Assembly (NCBI RefSeq): GCF_046484155.1
Contig: NZ_JAWOBT010000047.1
Location: 14,618-78,617 of the forward strand
Source: Alkalibacterium sp046484155
GTDB lineage: Bacteria > Bacillota > Bacilli > Lactobacillales > Carnobacteriaceae_A
DNA length: 64,000 bases
Direction of reading: 5' to 3'
Below, piece after piece: positions 52,880-60,879 of the stretch; position 1 is the first letter of the stretch, and each line of letters opens with the position of its first letter. The notes beneath the pieces were generated by a model, which ran no database searches, was not told the origin of the DNA, and saw only the letters and a list, made by a program, of their open reading frames with translations. Both the position numbers and the translations under genes were made by a program.

Positions 52880-53572
52880 CTAAATGGAACTATCGAAATC
52901 CTGTGTGTCTGATTGCTTATGATTAAGTGTACGTTTAGCTAATTCAACTTCGACGGACATGTCTTGAATGTCATCTGCTTTAAATTTTACATAATCTTCA
53001 GCGATCTGCTCGCACATTTTATCAATGGTAAGTGCTGCTTTTTCTAAAATATCATAAGTTGTTTTACTTTTGGCTTTATGTCCTTCAATTTCTAGATACT
53101 TCTCAGAAAGGTCAGCTAGTGATGGTAAATGAACATATAAAAATTTATCAACGTCATGTAGTCTATTTGGTTCATGAGTGATATCTTTAAATAATTCTTT
53201 GGATAAGGCGACTGTGTTGTTACGGTGTTCTATTGCTCTGAGTTTACCAGACTTTTGCATGTGCTGCTCTATAGAAACGATTTGTTGCTGAGCTTGAAAC
53301 ATTGTTCGTCTAAAATAATCTATATCTTCTTTGGATAATCCTTTGGAAGAATAGAACTCTTCTTTTTCTTTGGAAAGACGAGGTAATTTTTCTTTTGAGT
53401 ATCCACTAGCGTTTTTTGTCAATAGATTGAGCATAAAGACACCTATTCCGATGCTTACTAATAAGGATATAAAGATGTTTATTTCAAATCCGACCATTAA
53501 CAGAAAGATGAACATAATGGCGAATAAAGTCAGTGCATAGGTGATATTTAAACGTGTATTTGATTGTTTCAT
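52880..53572 (-). CDS. XpaC family protein
   Basis: A 230-residue protein with two adjacent N-terminal transmembrane segments (about residues 9-27 and 30-48, LFAIMFIFLLMVGFEINIFI) and a helical cytosolic domain with ALSKELFKDITHEPNRLHDVDKFLYVHLPSL (two conserved parts). The family is named for 5-bromo-4-chloroindolyl phosphate hydrolysis in Bacillus, which does not define its true role. Pairs with TelA downstream. Confidence 0.88.
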   Translation of the reverse strand: MKQSNTRLNITYALTLFAIMFIFLLMVGFEINIFISLLVSIGIGVFMLNLLTKNASGYSKEKLPRLSKEKEEFYSSKGLSKEDIDYFRRTMFQAQQQIVSIEQHMQKSGKLRAIEHRNNTVALSKELFKDITHEPNRLHDVDKFLYVHLPSLADLSEKYLEIEGHKAKSKTTYDILEKAALTIDKMCEQIAEDYVKFKADDIQDMSVEVELAKRTLNHKQSDTQDFDSSI

Positions 53573-53745
53573 ATTGATCCTCCATTCTGATGAATTGATA
53601 AGTTTCTTCTACCCTAATAATATCACAAAATCAGAAGAAATTTATATAAGACCTTAGATGGATTTATAAGAAGTGTACTGAGTGAGATGAAATACTTCCA
53701 TAAATAGGGTATGATAAAAATAATAACCACTTAGGAGATGAAGGC

Positions 53746-54306
53746 ATGAATTTTTACGAGGAGACAATTAAAAGCACATCCATTTACAAGGGAAATGTAA
53801 CCGAATATATTGTAGAAGAAGTGAAATTACCTAACGGAGAAATGTCTCAAAGAGAAATCGTGAGACACGCAGGCGCATCAGCCGTCATACCTTTTACACA
53901 ATCGGGTGAAATAGTTCTGGTCAAGCAATATCGTAAAGCTATTGATCAAGTGAGTATTGAAATACCGGCAGGATTAAAAGACGCTTCGGATCTTGATGGT
54001 TTGCATACAGCAAAAAGAGAATTAGAAGAAGAAACAGATTACAATGCAAAATCCTGGAAATTTGTGACCTCTTTTTATAGTACACCAGGTTTTACGGATG
54101 AATTTTTAGAGATTTATGAAGCAACGGATTTGTATATTGTGGATGATTCTTTAACACAGGATGATGATGAGACCGTGGAAGTTATCATAGCAACGTATGA
54201 TGAAGCATGGGATTTATACGAACAGGGCTTGTTGAGAGACTCGAAGACAGTCTTTGCGTTATTTTACTGGAAAATGAAAAAATTAGAGATGAAGCTAGGA
54301 GAATAA
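53746..54306 (+). CDS. NUDIX hydrolase, ADP-ribose pyrophosphatase type
   Basis: A 186-residue Nudix protein of the NudF type, which hydrolyses ADP-ribose to AMP and ribose 5-phosphate. The core is IEIPAGLKDASD then TAKRELEEETDY. The REL..EE part of the box is intact. The first Glu position of the canonical box reads Asp or Leu because of a one-residue insertion. FYSTPGFTDEFLEIYEA matches the ADPRase-specific segment. GGAGATGAAGGC precedes the ATG. It is followed 2 bases later by a small membrane protein gene and then mtnN. Confidence 0.88.
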   Translation: MNFYEETIKSTSIYKGNVTEYIVEEVKLPNGEMSQREIVRHAGASAVIPFTQSGEIVLVKQYRKAIDQVSIEIPAGLKDASDLDGLHTAKRELEEETDYNAKSWKFVTSFYSTPGFTDEFLEIYEATDLYIVDDSLTQDDDETVEVIIATYDEAWDLYEQGLLRDSKTVFALFYWKMKKLEMKLGE

Positions 54307-54308
54307 AT

Positions 54309-54542
54309 ATGTCATCTAGAATAAAGAAAAAAGAAGAAGAAAAATTAAAAGGACAAGAAGAAAAACTATTAACTAAAGAAACCAAGAAAACAGAACGAAA
54401 ATTAAACAAGGTAGGAAGAACAACAAAAAAAAGATCAAATGAAATGGATAAATATCGGTTAATTGAAAAACGTTTGACTCTCGCTATTATAATTGTTGCA
54501 TTATTATTATTAATTGTATTGTCTTTTGTTTTCTTTATATAA
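54309..54542 (+). CDS. Small Lys/Glu-rich protein with C-terminal membrane anchor
   Basis: A 77-residue protein that begins MSSRIKKKEEEKLKGQEEKL. The first 50 residues are dominated by Lys and Glu and suggest a charged helix. A hydrophobic stretch (LAIIIVALLLLIVLSFVFFI) forms the C-terminal membrane anchor. I do not recognise a named family. The start follows the nudF stop by 2 bases with GGAG just inside nudF. The same slot between nudF and mtnN holds small proteins in other Lactobacillales, by memory only. Confidence 0.7.
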   Translation: MSSRIKKKEEEKLKGQEEKLLTKETKKTERKLNKVGRTTKKRSNEMDKYRLIEKRLTLAIIIVALLLLIVLSFVFFI

Positions 54543-54564
54543 AAAGCGTTTAGGAAGGATAAAT

Positions 54565-55254
54565 ATGAAAATAGGTATTATAGCTGCGATGGAGCAAGAG
54601 GCTAGAGAGATTGTTGCTCAATTACAAGGATTAAAAAAATCAGTAAAAGCGAATCAACATTTTTATGAAGGAACCATTCATGGGACTGAAGTTGTCCTGG
54701 TACAATCAGGTATCGGTAAAGTCAATGCTTCAATTGCGACAACACTGCTTATTGATACGTATAAAGTAGAAGCGGTCATAAATACTGGGTCAGCAGGTGG
54801 AATCGGCGACGACTTAACCGTGGAAGACCTCGTTATCTCATCGGAGTTATCCTATAACGATGCAGATGCACGAGTATTTGGCTACGATTATGGCCAAATA
54901 CCGCAAATGCCCAGCACGTATCAATCAGATCCACATTTAATCGATCTATTTAAAAAAGCAGCAGTAAATAAAAATTGGGACATCAAACAAGGGCTGATCG
55001 TAACGGGGGATTCCTTTATCAGTGACAAAGAAAAAATCAGCGAAATACGTGAACATTTCAAAGATGTCCTAGTAACAGAAATGGAAGGAGCCGCAGTCGC
55101 ACAGACGTGCTACCAGTTCGATATTCCTTTTGTTGTCATTAGAGCTGTATCAGATGTGGCAGACGAAGAAGCTTCAGTATCATTCGATGAATTTATAGAA
55201 AAAGTTGGAAAAAAATCAGCCGATACGGTCATACAGTTTATTTCTTTACTGTAA
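54565..55254 (+). CDS. mtnN: 5'-methylthioadenosine/S-adenosylhomocysteine nucleosidase
   Basis: Cleaves the glycosidic bond of MTA and SAH, supplying the methyl cycle and autoinducer-2 precursor. The 229-residue protein has IGIIAAMEQEAREIV, the VVLVQSGIGKVNASIATTLL loop, NTGSAGGIGDDLTVEDLVI and the catalytic region LVTEMEGAAVAQTCY then VIRAVSDVADEE. ATG 54565 has AGGAAGGA upstream. The in-frame ATG at 54514 is inside the preceding gene. Confidence 0.97.
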   Translation: MKIGIIAAMEQEAREIVAQLQGLKKSVKANQHFYEGTIHGTEVVLVQSGIGKVNASIATTLLIDTYKVEAVINTGSAGGIGDDLTVEDLVISSELSYNDADARVFGYDYGQIPQMPSTYQSDPHLIDLFKKAAVNKNWDIKQGLIVTGDSFISDKEKISEIREHFKDVLVTEMEGAAVAQTCYQFDIPFVVIRAVSDVADEEASVSFDEFIEKVGKKSADTVIQFISLL

Positions 55255-55277
55255 ATAAGAATAAAGTAGATGGAACG

Positions 55278-55330
55278 ATTGCCTCAGGCTTTTAGATAGG
55301 TGAACGAGCTATCTAGAAGTCTGAGGCAAT
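55278..55330 (+). repeat. 22-bp hairpin without U-tract between mtnN and DUF1054
   Basis: Arms 55278-55299 and 55309-55330 pair over 22 bp with two G-U wobbles and a 9-base loop. No T run follows on the plus strand. The ribosome site of the next gene (AAGGAGG) lies 14 bases after it. It could be an RNA processing or stability element, or a degenerate terminator. Confidence 0.75.
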
Positions 55331-55357
55331 AACTAGAGACCCTAAGGAGGAAATAAA

Positions 55358-55993
55358 ATGAAAGGATATTTCAGGAATTCTGATTTCGATATATTTAATA
55401 TCGACGGACTCGATGAACGAATGAGTGCCATTAGAGAGCAGATTCAACCTGTTTTTCAACATATAGGGGATGCTTACATAGCAGATGTGAATGCCTACAC
55501 TGAATTTGAAGGATCTTTTCACATTGCCCAACACCGAAGACGAACAACAAATGCGCCAGAGTCGACGTGGAGCGCAATTGGCGGCAACAAGCGAGGATAT
55601 AAGAAATATCCCCATATTCAAATCGGCATTAATGAAAAACATATTTTTATGTTTTTATCTCTGATCGATAATCCAAAACATGAAATAACTATGGGAGAAT
55701 ATCTTTTAAAGCGTCGATCATTATGGGACAATCTAAACGATGATTATTTTGTTTCAGGAGATCACACGAAACCCGATATTCAATCAGCCGAAGAAGATAC
55801 AGTAGAAAAAACATTAAAACGATTGATTAATGTGAAAAAAGGAGAGTTTATGGTGGGGCGAGTTTTAATCCCTTCAAGCGATGAATTAAATGACGATTCT
55901 AAACAAAAAGAATTTTTCGAAGATACTTTGAATGGTTTATTACCTATGTATAAAGAACTGCTGGATTTGTATCAGAAGGAAGAGATGAAATGA
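55358..55993 (+). CDS. DUF1054 family protein (YktB-like, UPF0637)
   Basis: A 211-residue protein that begins with MKGYFRNSDFDIFNIDGLDE and contains YTEFEGSFHIAQHRRRT, TTNAPESTWSAIGG and YKKYPHIQIGIN, marks of the DUF1054 family of Firmicutes. Function unknown. AAGGAGGA precedes the ATG. The stop overlaps the next start as ATGA, so the two genes are coupled. Confidence 0.88.
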   Translation: MKGYFRNSDFDIFNIDGLDERMSAIREQIQPVFQHIGDAYIADVNAYTEFEGSFHIAQHRRRTTNAPESTWSAIGGNKRGYKKYPHIQIGINEKHIFMFLSLIDNPKHEITMGEYLLKRRSLWDNLNDDYFVSGDHTKPDIQSAEEDTVEKTLKRLINVKKGEFMVGRVLIPSSDELNDDSKQKEFFEDTLNGLLPMYKELLDLYQKEEMK

Positions 55994-56547
55994 TAAGCGA
56001 AAAAGACAAAATGATTGCTGGGGAAATGTATAAGGCTTCTGATATGGAGTTAGTAAAAGAAAGAGCGTCAGCTCATTCAAAAGCACAAGAGTTTAATCGG
56101 GTGGAGACAGATCAGGAAAGAAAAAAAATCATTAAAGAATTATTTGGAAGTACAGGAAAGGATATTACGGTAGAACCGACCTTCAGATTAGACTATGGGT
56201 ATAACATCCACGTCGGAGAAGATTTTTATGCGAACTTTAATTGTGTCTTTTTAGATGTATGTCCAATAACTATTGGGAAAAATGCGATGCTGGGTCCAGG
56301 AGTTAGCCTGGTTACGCCTGAACACCCCCTGAAAGCGACAGAACGTAATTCTGGTTATGAATTTGGAAGACCTATTACTATTGGAGACAATTGCTGGATT
56401 GGAACAAATGCAACGATAATAGGCGGAGTAACCTTGGGAGACAATGTTGTCATTGCTGCTGGTTCAGTGGTAACAAAATCATTTTCGGATGACGTTGTTA
56501 TCGGTGGTGTCCCGGCGAAAATAATAAAAATCATTGATAACGCTTGA
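55990..56547 (+). CDS. Maltose/galactoside O-acetyltransferase family protein
   Basis: A 185-residue left-handed beta-helix acetyltransferase of the Maa/LacA type. It opens with SEKDKMIAGEMYKASDMELV (Mac domain) and has hexapeptide repeats (FRLDYGYNIHVGEDFYANFN, IGDNCWIGTNATIIGG, LGDNVVIAAGSVV). The catalytic His is in LVTPEHPL. The acceptor sugar is not readable. Coupled to DUF1054 by ATGA overlap, with no functional reason evident. Confidence 0.92.
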   Translation: MISEKDKMIAGEMYKASDMELVKERASAHSKAQEFNRVETDQERKKIIKELFGSTGKDITVEPTFRLDYGYNIHVGEDFYANFNCVFLDVCPITIGKNAMLGPGVSLVTPEHPLKATERNSGYEFGRPITIGDNCWIGTNATIIGGVTLGDNVVIAAGSVVTKSFSDDVVIGGVPAKIIKIIDNA

Positions 56548-56716
56548 TGAAAATTTTGTTGAAACAGCTTTATTATACCGGATGTTAGTCTATTCTATAT
56601 AGCATATCTTTAGACATTTTCCGCATGTTTAGATATGATATAACTATAGAACTCTTCTCTAACTAGCAAGTAGCTTAGTTAGTCCAGAAGAAAATAATGA
56701 ATGGAAGGTGAAGCAC

Positions 56717-57844
56717 ATGATAGAACTGTTTGCGTTTCCAACCGATGAACTTTTACAAAAAAACGAGGTCGTAGTCTCGTTATCTCTTAATTCTGAATCA
56801 AACTCTTTTGATATAGACGCTAATCAGATTCAATTTCAAAATTTATTAAAACAAGCTAAAGAGAAATTATGCGAAAAATTTGATGAAAAGTATTGTAATT
56901 CGTTACTTGAAAAAGTTAACGGACTTAAGGATAATACCGATTTTTGGAGAAAAGTTACAGAAAGTATTGTCTTCTATATTACACCTGATGAGGTATATTT
57001 TTATAGATTGAGTCTACCTGTTTATACAGGGACAGTCGTTTCTGAGCAAGCATACATTTTACCTCTAATTGCTAATTTCCAGTATACTAGTTATTATCAT
57101 CTGCTTTGTCTGAACCATGATAAATTCAGTCTATATAATGGACGTGAAAATAGAATTCAAAAAATAGACCTACCTGAAGACGCACCGATTACATTGACGA
57201 AAGCATTAGGAGAGGAACTGACCGGTGGGGCGTTAAACGTAGCGGATTATGCTGGCGGACCCGGCACAGGTATGTTCCATGGCCACAATGAGAAAAGTAA
57301 TGAAGTTGAAATTGATCAGATCAATTACTTCAGAGTGATAGATAAATATGTGAATGAACATTTTTCTAAACCGACTGGATTACCTTTAGTGTTGTTCGCG
57401 CTACCTGAAAACATTGCCGATTTCAAAAGGATTTCAAAAAATGCATATCTTGATGAAACACGAGTAGAAGCCTCTTCAGCCCAGTTATTAGCTAATGATA
57501 TTCAGGCAAAAACAAGTGAAGTTGTCGATAAAATAATTAATCGACGTTATGAGAAACTCGTTGAAAAATTTGAAGAAACAACACCTGAATTTAAATTAGG
57601 GGCACAATACAACGACTTAGCCATGGCAAGTATTCAAGGGAAAATCGATACATTGCTACTTGAGGATCACTATCAAGTCAATGGGACCATCGATGAAAAT
57701 GGTCAATATCAAGAAGGTCTAGAAACAAAAATTTATGTCAATCAGTTAGTTCAGAATGTACTGAAAACTAAGGGAAATGTTTATGTGTTAGACAAAGCGA
57801 GTATGCCATCAAATACAGGTATTGCCGCTTTATTAAGATTTTAA
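56717..57844 (+). CDS. baeRF-type protein (bacterial eRF1-like), unknown function
   Basis: A 375-residue protein resembling the bacterial archaeo-eukaryotic release factor (baeRF) families. The N-terminal part ends with FYITPDEVYFYRLSLPVY. The middle region has LCLNHDKFSLYNGRENRIQ, then YAGGPGTGMFHGHNEKSNEV in place of the GGQ region, and VIDKYVNEHF. The C-terminal eRF1_3-like end is VYVLDKASMPSNTGIAALLR. Role unknown, with ribosome-linked stress functions proposed for relatives. I start at ATG 56717, after GGAAGGTGAAG. GTG 56708 is also in frame. The name rests on recall of family motifs, not a search. Confidence 0.6.
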   Translation: MIELFAFPTDELLQKNEVVVSLSLNSESNSFDIDANQIQFQNLLKQAKEKLCEKFDEKYCNSLLEKVNGLKDNTDFWRKVTESIVFYITPDEVYFYRLSLPVYTGTVVSEQAYILPLIANFQYTSYYHLLCLNHDKFSLYNGRENRIQKIDLPEDAPITLTKALGEELTGGALNVADYAGGPGTGMFHGHNEKSNEVEIDQINYFRVIDKYVNEHFSKPTGLPLVLFALPENIADFKRISKNAYLDETRVEASSAQLLANDIQAKTSEVVDKIINRRYEKLVEKFEETTPEFKLGAQYNDLAMASIQGKIDTLLLEDHYQVNGTIDENGQYQEGLETKIYVNQLVQNVLKTKGNVYVLDKASMPSNTGIAALLRF

Positions 57845-57910
57845 AGTTTAGACCATATTAAAATCTAACCCTTGACTTTTTATTAAGAAAAGGTCTAACA
57901 ACAGATTCTT

Positions 57911-57946
57911 AAAGGAAGAGAGCCACGTAGCTCTCTTCCTTTTTTT
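57911..57946 (+). terminator. Rho-independent terminator after the baeRF-like gene
   Basis: AAAGGAAGAGAGC / GCTCTCTTCCTTT arms of 13 bp, loop CACGTA, then T7. Confidence 0.93.
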
Positions 57947-58348
57947 ATGGTATCTATTTTCTTTTTCCGATGTTTCGAATCGAATCACTTTATCATTTTT
58001 TCAATTGAATTTAAGAGAGTTTGAGTTTTTTTATATTTTTGAAAAAATTTATAGCCGTATCCACTTCTTTTTTGTTATACTTTTATGGTTAATAGCATGA
58101 TTTTGTCACTTCGCAGCATGGACTAAATGAAAAAATAGTGGATCATTTAGACCAGACTGCTACTTAAACAAACGGATTTCAACAAAACTGACTAAAGTTT
58201 ATTTCTTCTGTTTCAAATTTAATGAACAATATTCCTGGAAAATTTTCAAACTATAGAACCCTAATTTGACTACAAATTTTATTATAGCTTTGTAGAAAGA
58301 GATGAAACTGATTTATTTCTTCAGGGGTTGATAAATGAGTCAGTATTA

Positions 58349-58378
58349 ATGACAGGTGTATAGATTTTATTGTATAAT
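58349..58378 (+). promoter_or_regulatory. Candidate promoter for the DAK2-DegV gene
   Basis: ATGACA (58349-58354) and TATAAT (58373-58378) are 18 bases apart. Its transcript would have a leader of about 210 bases that includes the hairpin at 58523. Confidence 0.55.
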
Positions 58379-58522
58379 TTGTTATAGATATGTACACTAA
58401 ATTAAGTGGAATATTGTGTCATAATCGTCAAATATTAATAACGCTATCTAGTTCCTAGTAGTGCTAGTTAGTCGAAGCAAAAGAACAAAAAAAAGCAGTT
58501 TTTCAAATTATTGGATGAGCTC

Positions 58523-58560
58523 ATTAAACCCAAATAACGGTGACGTTTTTTGGGTTTAAT
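58523..58560 (+). repeat. 17-bp hairpin in the DAK2-DegV leader
   Basis: ATTAAACCCAAATAACG / CGTTTTTTGGGTTTAAT arms (58523-58539, 58544-58560) with one mismatch and loop GTGA. It ends 27 bases before the ribosome site GGGAGG. The U-run lies inside the 3' arm, so it is not a classic terminator. Confidence 0.7.
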
Positions 58561-58598
58561 TGACTGATCCGACTACGAGAAAAAGATGGGAGGCAATT

Positions 58599-60368
58599 AT
58601 GGACACAATTACACACGACGAACTATATGTCAGCTTAATCAACGGGGCAAAAGAGGTTATGAACAACCGGTTATTTTTAAATAAAATCAATGTCTTCCCG
58701 GTAGCAGATGGTGATACTGGAAGTAATCTTTTCTCTACTATGTATAGCATCGTTCACCATTCAGAATTAAAAGAAAATACCAAGACAACCTTGGAGTCTA
58801 TTGCAGATTCAGCAATTATTGGCGCACGAGGGAATTCTGGGTTAATCTTTGCCCAGTACTTTCAGGGATTCAGCGAGGGAATAACTGCGGAAACAGTCAT
58901 CACAAAAGAAGACTTTGTTTCAGCAAGTAAAAATGGGATGGAATATGCATATCAGGCAATAGAAAAACCTGTTGAAGGTACTATATTAACAACTATGACT
59001 GTGTTTCATGATGCTTTAAGTAAAGAACTAAGTCACCATGAAACCTTTGATACACTGCTTGAAACAGCGTTTAAGAACGTAGAGATCGCAGTTGAAAACA
59101 CAACCGATCAGTTAAAAGTTCTTAAGCAATCGTCTGTTGTCGATTCAGGGGCTAAAGGCTTTGCCTACTTTATTAAAGGGTTTTTGGATGGCATACACGG
59201 ACATTTGATTTCAAAAGATATTACAGAAGTGGAAGAAATCATTCCGGCGATTCAACATCATGATAACGATGCTTTTAACTATCGCTATTGTACTGAAGCT
59301 TTAATTGAAAAGAAATCAGACGTGGCTGATTTAAAAAGTCTCTTATCTGATATTGGCGATTCTATTGTTCAAGTTAAAGGTAAAACAAAAACTAGATTAC
59401 ACATTCATACGAATGATCCAGCCGAGATGTTTAAACGCCTTTCTGATCATGGAAGTATCGTTGAACAGAAGGTCGATGATATGGTTCAGCAGTATGACCG
59501 GATCCACAACAGAAAATATAAGACTGTTATTATGACTGATTCGATTGCTGACTTGCCACAAGAACTGATCGATGACGGCCAAGTTCATGTGGTTAACATA
59601 TCGTTATTGGTTGGGGACGAATCTTATTTAGATAAACTTACCGTAAGTAACGAAAGACTCTTTGACTTAGCTAAATCAAAGAAGAGCCACCCAACTTCAT
59701 CACAACCAACGATTAAGAGTATCGAAAATGCTTATCATTATTTATTGTCTTATTATGAGAATGTTGTGGTCTTTTCCGTTGCACAAGCATTAAGCGGAAC
59801 CTATAACGTTTTTTCAAAAGCTGCTGAAAAGTTCAATGAGAACAAGCAGGCGATTCACATTATAGACACAAAACAAAACTCTGTTGCGGAAGGGCTAATC
59901 GTATGGCAAGCAATTGAAAACTTAAAGGCTAATAAATCTGTTGATGAGATTTTATCAGATGCAGAAAAATCGATTGGAAAGTCTAAAATATTGGTTAAAA
60001 TCAATACCCTAGATAATATGATTGCTTCCGGAAGACTTAGCGTACGCGCAGGTGGGATTGCTAAGAAAGTAGGATTGAAACCGATAATCACCTTGGATGA
60101 GAATGGTGAAGGTGGGATCTTTAAAATTGCTTTCCAGCCCGAGAGAGCGCTTAAAAAAATATTGAAACACATGAAACATATCAATGAAACAAAAGGCATC
60201 AAACACTATGCTGTTACCTATGTAGATGATCCTCTGTTAGGAAAAGACTTTGCTGATTCCCTTAAAGACGCATTAAATAAAGAACCAGAATATATCACGA
60301 AGAGTTCTGGTGTTATTGCAGTAGGTGCAGGTATTGGCGCCGTTGCAGTCGCATATATTACTGAATAA
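58599..60368 (+). CDS. DAK2-DegV fusion protein (fatty acid kinase-like)
   Basis: A 589-residue fusion. The N-terminal half is a DAK2/FakA-like ATP-binding domain, with VFPVADGDTGSNLFSTMYS (residues 31-49) and ARGNSGLIFAQYFQGF. The C-terminal half, from about residue 308, is a DegV/FakB-like fatty acid-binding domain with VIMTDSIADLPQELI, KKSHPTSSQPTI and FSVAQALSGTYNVFS. In staphylococci, separate FakA and FakB phosphorylate exogenous fatty acids. Here kinase and carrier may be joined. The FakA middle domain is partly recognisable. Start ATG 58599 follows GGGAGG. An upstream in-frame TTG at 58560 is inside the hairpin. Confidence 0.88.
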   Translation: MDTITHDELYVSLINGAKEVMNNRLFLNKINVFPVADGDTGSNLFSTMYSIVHHSELKENTKTTLESIADSAIIGARGNSGLIFAQYFQGFSEGITAETVITKEDFVSASKNGMEYAYQAIEKPVEGTILTTMTVFHDALSKELSHHETFDTLLETAFKNVEIAVENTTDQLKVLKQSSVVDSGAKGFAYFIKGFLDGIHGHLISKDITEVEEIIPAIQHHDNDAFNYRYCTEALIEKKSDVADLKSLLSDIGDSIVQVKGKTKTRLHIHTNDPAEMFKRLSDHGSIVEQKVDDMVQQYDRIHNRKYKTVIMTDSIADLPQELIDDGQVHVVNISLLVGDESYLDKLTVSNERLFDLAKSKKSHPTSSQPTIKSIENAYHYLLSYYENVVVFSVAQALSGTYNVFSKAAEKFNENKQAIHIIDTKQNSVAEGLIVWQAIENLKANKSVDEILSDAEKSIGKSKILVKINTLDNMIASGRLSVRAGGIAKKVGLKPIITLDENGEGGIFKIAFQPERALKKILKHMKHINETKGIKHYAVTYVDDPLLGKDFADSLKDALNKEPEYITKSSGVIAVGAGIGAVAVAYITE

Positions 60369-60433
60369 GAGCATGATTTTGAAAAAAACAGCATTTTTAT
60401 TGCTAAATTACCGAAAAAATAGGAGGTTATCTA

Positions 60434-60829
60434 GTGAGATATTTTATTATTTACATGATCACGCTTGCTGTATTTTTCTTGGTCGATATGGTTTGGTTAG
60501 GTCTTATTGCCAACAAATTATATAGAGATCAAATTGGTTTCATTATGAAGGATCGTCCCAATTGGTTAGCGGCCTTTATATTTTATTTGATATTCATTCT
60601 CGGTTTAGTATTCTTTGTTATTCAACCTGCTTTATTGTCAGAAAGTATCGTTGAGGCACTGTTAAGAGGGATGTTCTTTGGTTTTATTACCTACGCAACC
60701 TACGATTTAACCAATTTGGCCACTCTTGAAAATTGGCCATTAAAGATTACCGTTATCGATTTAATTTGGGGTACAACTTTAGGTGGAGTCGTATCAACCA
60801 TTAGTTTTTATTTTTCTTCGATGCTTTAG
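60434..60829 (+). CDS. DUF2177 family membrane protein
   Basis: A 131-residue membrane protein with four hydrophobic segments (MITLAVFFLVDMVWLGLIAN, WLAAFIFYLIFILGLVFFV, LLRGMFFGFITYATYDLTNL, VIDLIWGTTLGGVVSTISF). FLVDMVWLGLIANKLYRDQI and YATYDLTNLATL are family marks. Function unknown. GTG start at 60434 with AGGAGGTTA upstream. It follows the fusion gene by 65 bases and no terminator was seen, so co-transcription is possible. Confidence 0.85.
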   Translation: MRYFIIYMITLAVFFLVDMVWLGLIANKLYRDQIGFIMKDRPNWLAAFIFYLIFILGLVFFVIQPALLSESIVEALLRGMFFGFITYATYDLTNLATLENWPLKITVIDLIWGTTLGGVVSTISFYFSSML

Positions 60830-60842
60830 ATTAAAAGAATAA

Positions 60843-60871
60843 TTGACTTTGAACCGAAAAAAAGCTATAAT
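60843..60871 (+). promoter_or_regulatory. Promoter for rpsD
   Basis: TTGACT (60843-60848) and TATAAT (60866-60871) are exactly 17 bases apart. It starts a leader of about 180 bases before rpsD. Confidence 0.9.
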
Positions 60872-60879
60872 TGAATTTG

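Larger units (their letters stand above)
57947..58598 (+). other. Gene-free gap of about 650 bp before the DAK2-DegV gene
   Basis: No ORF with a ribosome site is present. The A/T-rich sequence holds a modest hairpin at 58119-58152 (CTAAATGA / TCATTTAG), an outer pairing ATCCACT (58059-58065) with AGTGGAT (58137-58143), a candidate promoter at 58349-58378 and a strong hairpin at 58523-58560. I do not recognise a known RNA family. Confidence 0.6.

Noticed and set aside
58059..58152. 6S RNA or another known housekeeping RNA in the gap
   Set aside because: The stems are short and A/T rich, and I could not match the layout of 6S, SRP RNA, tmRNA or RNase P RNA.
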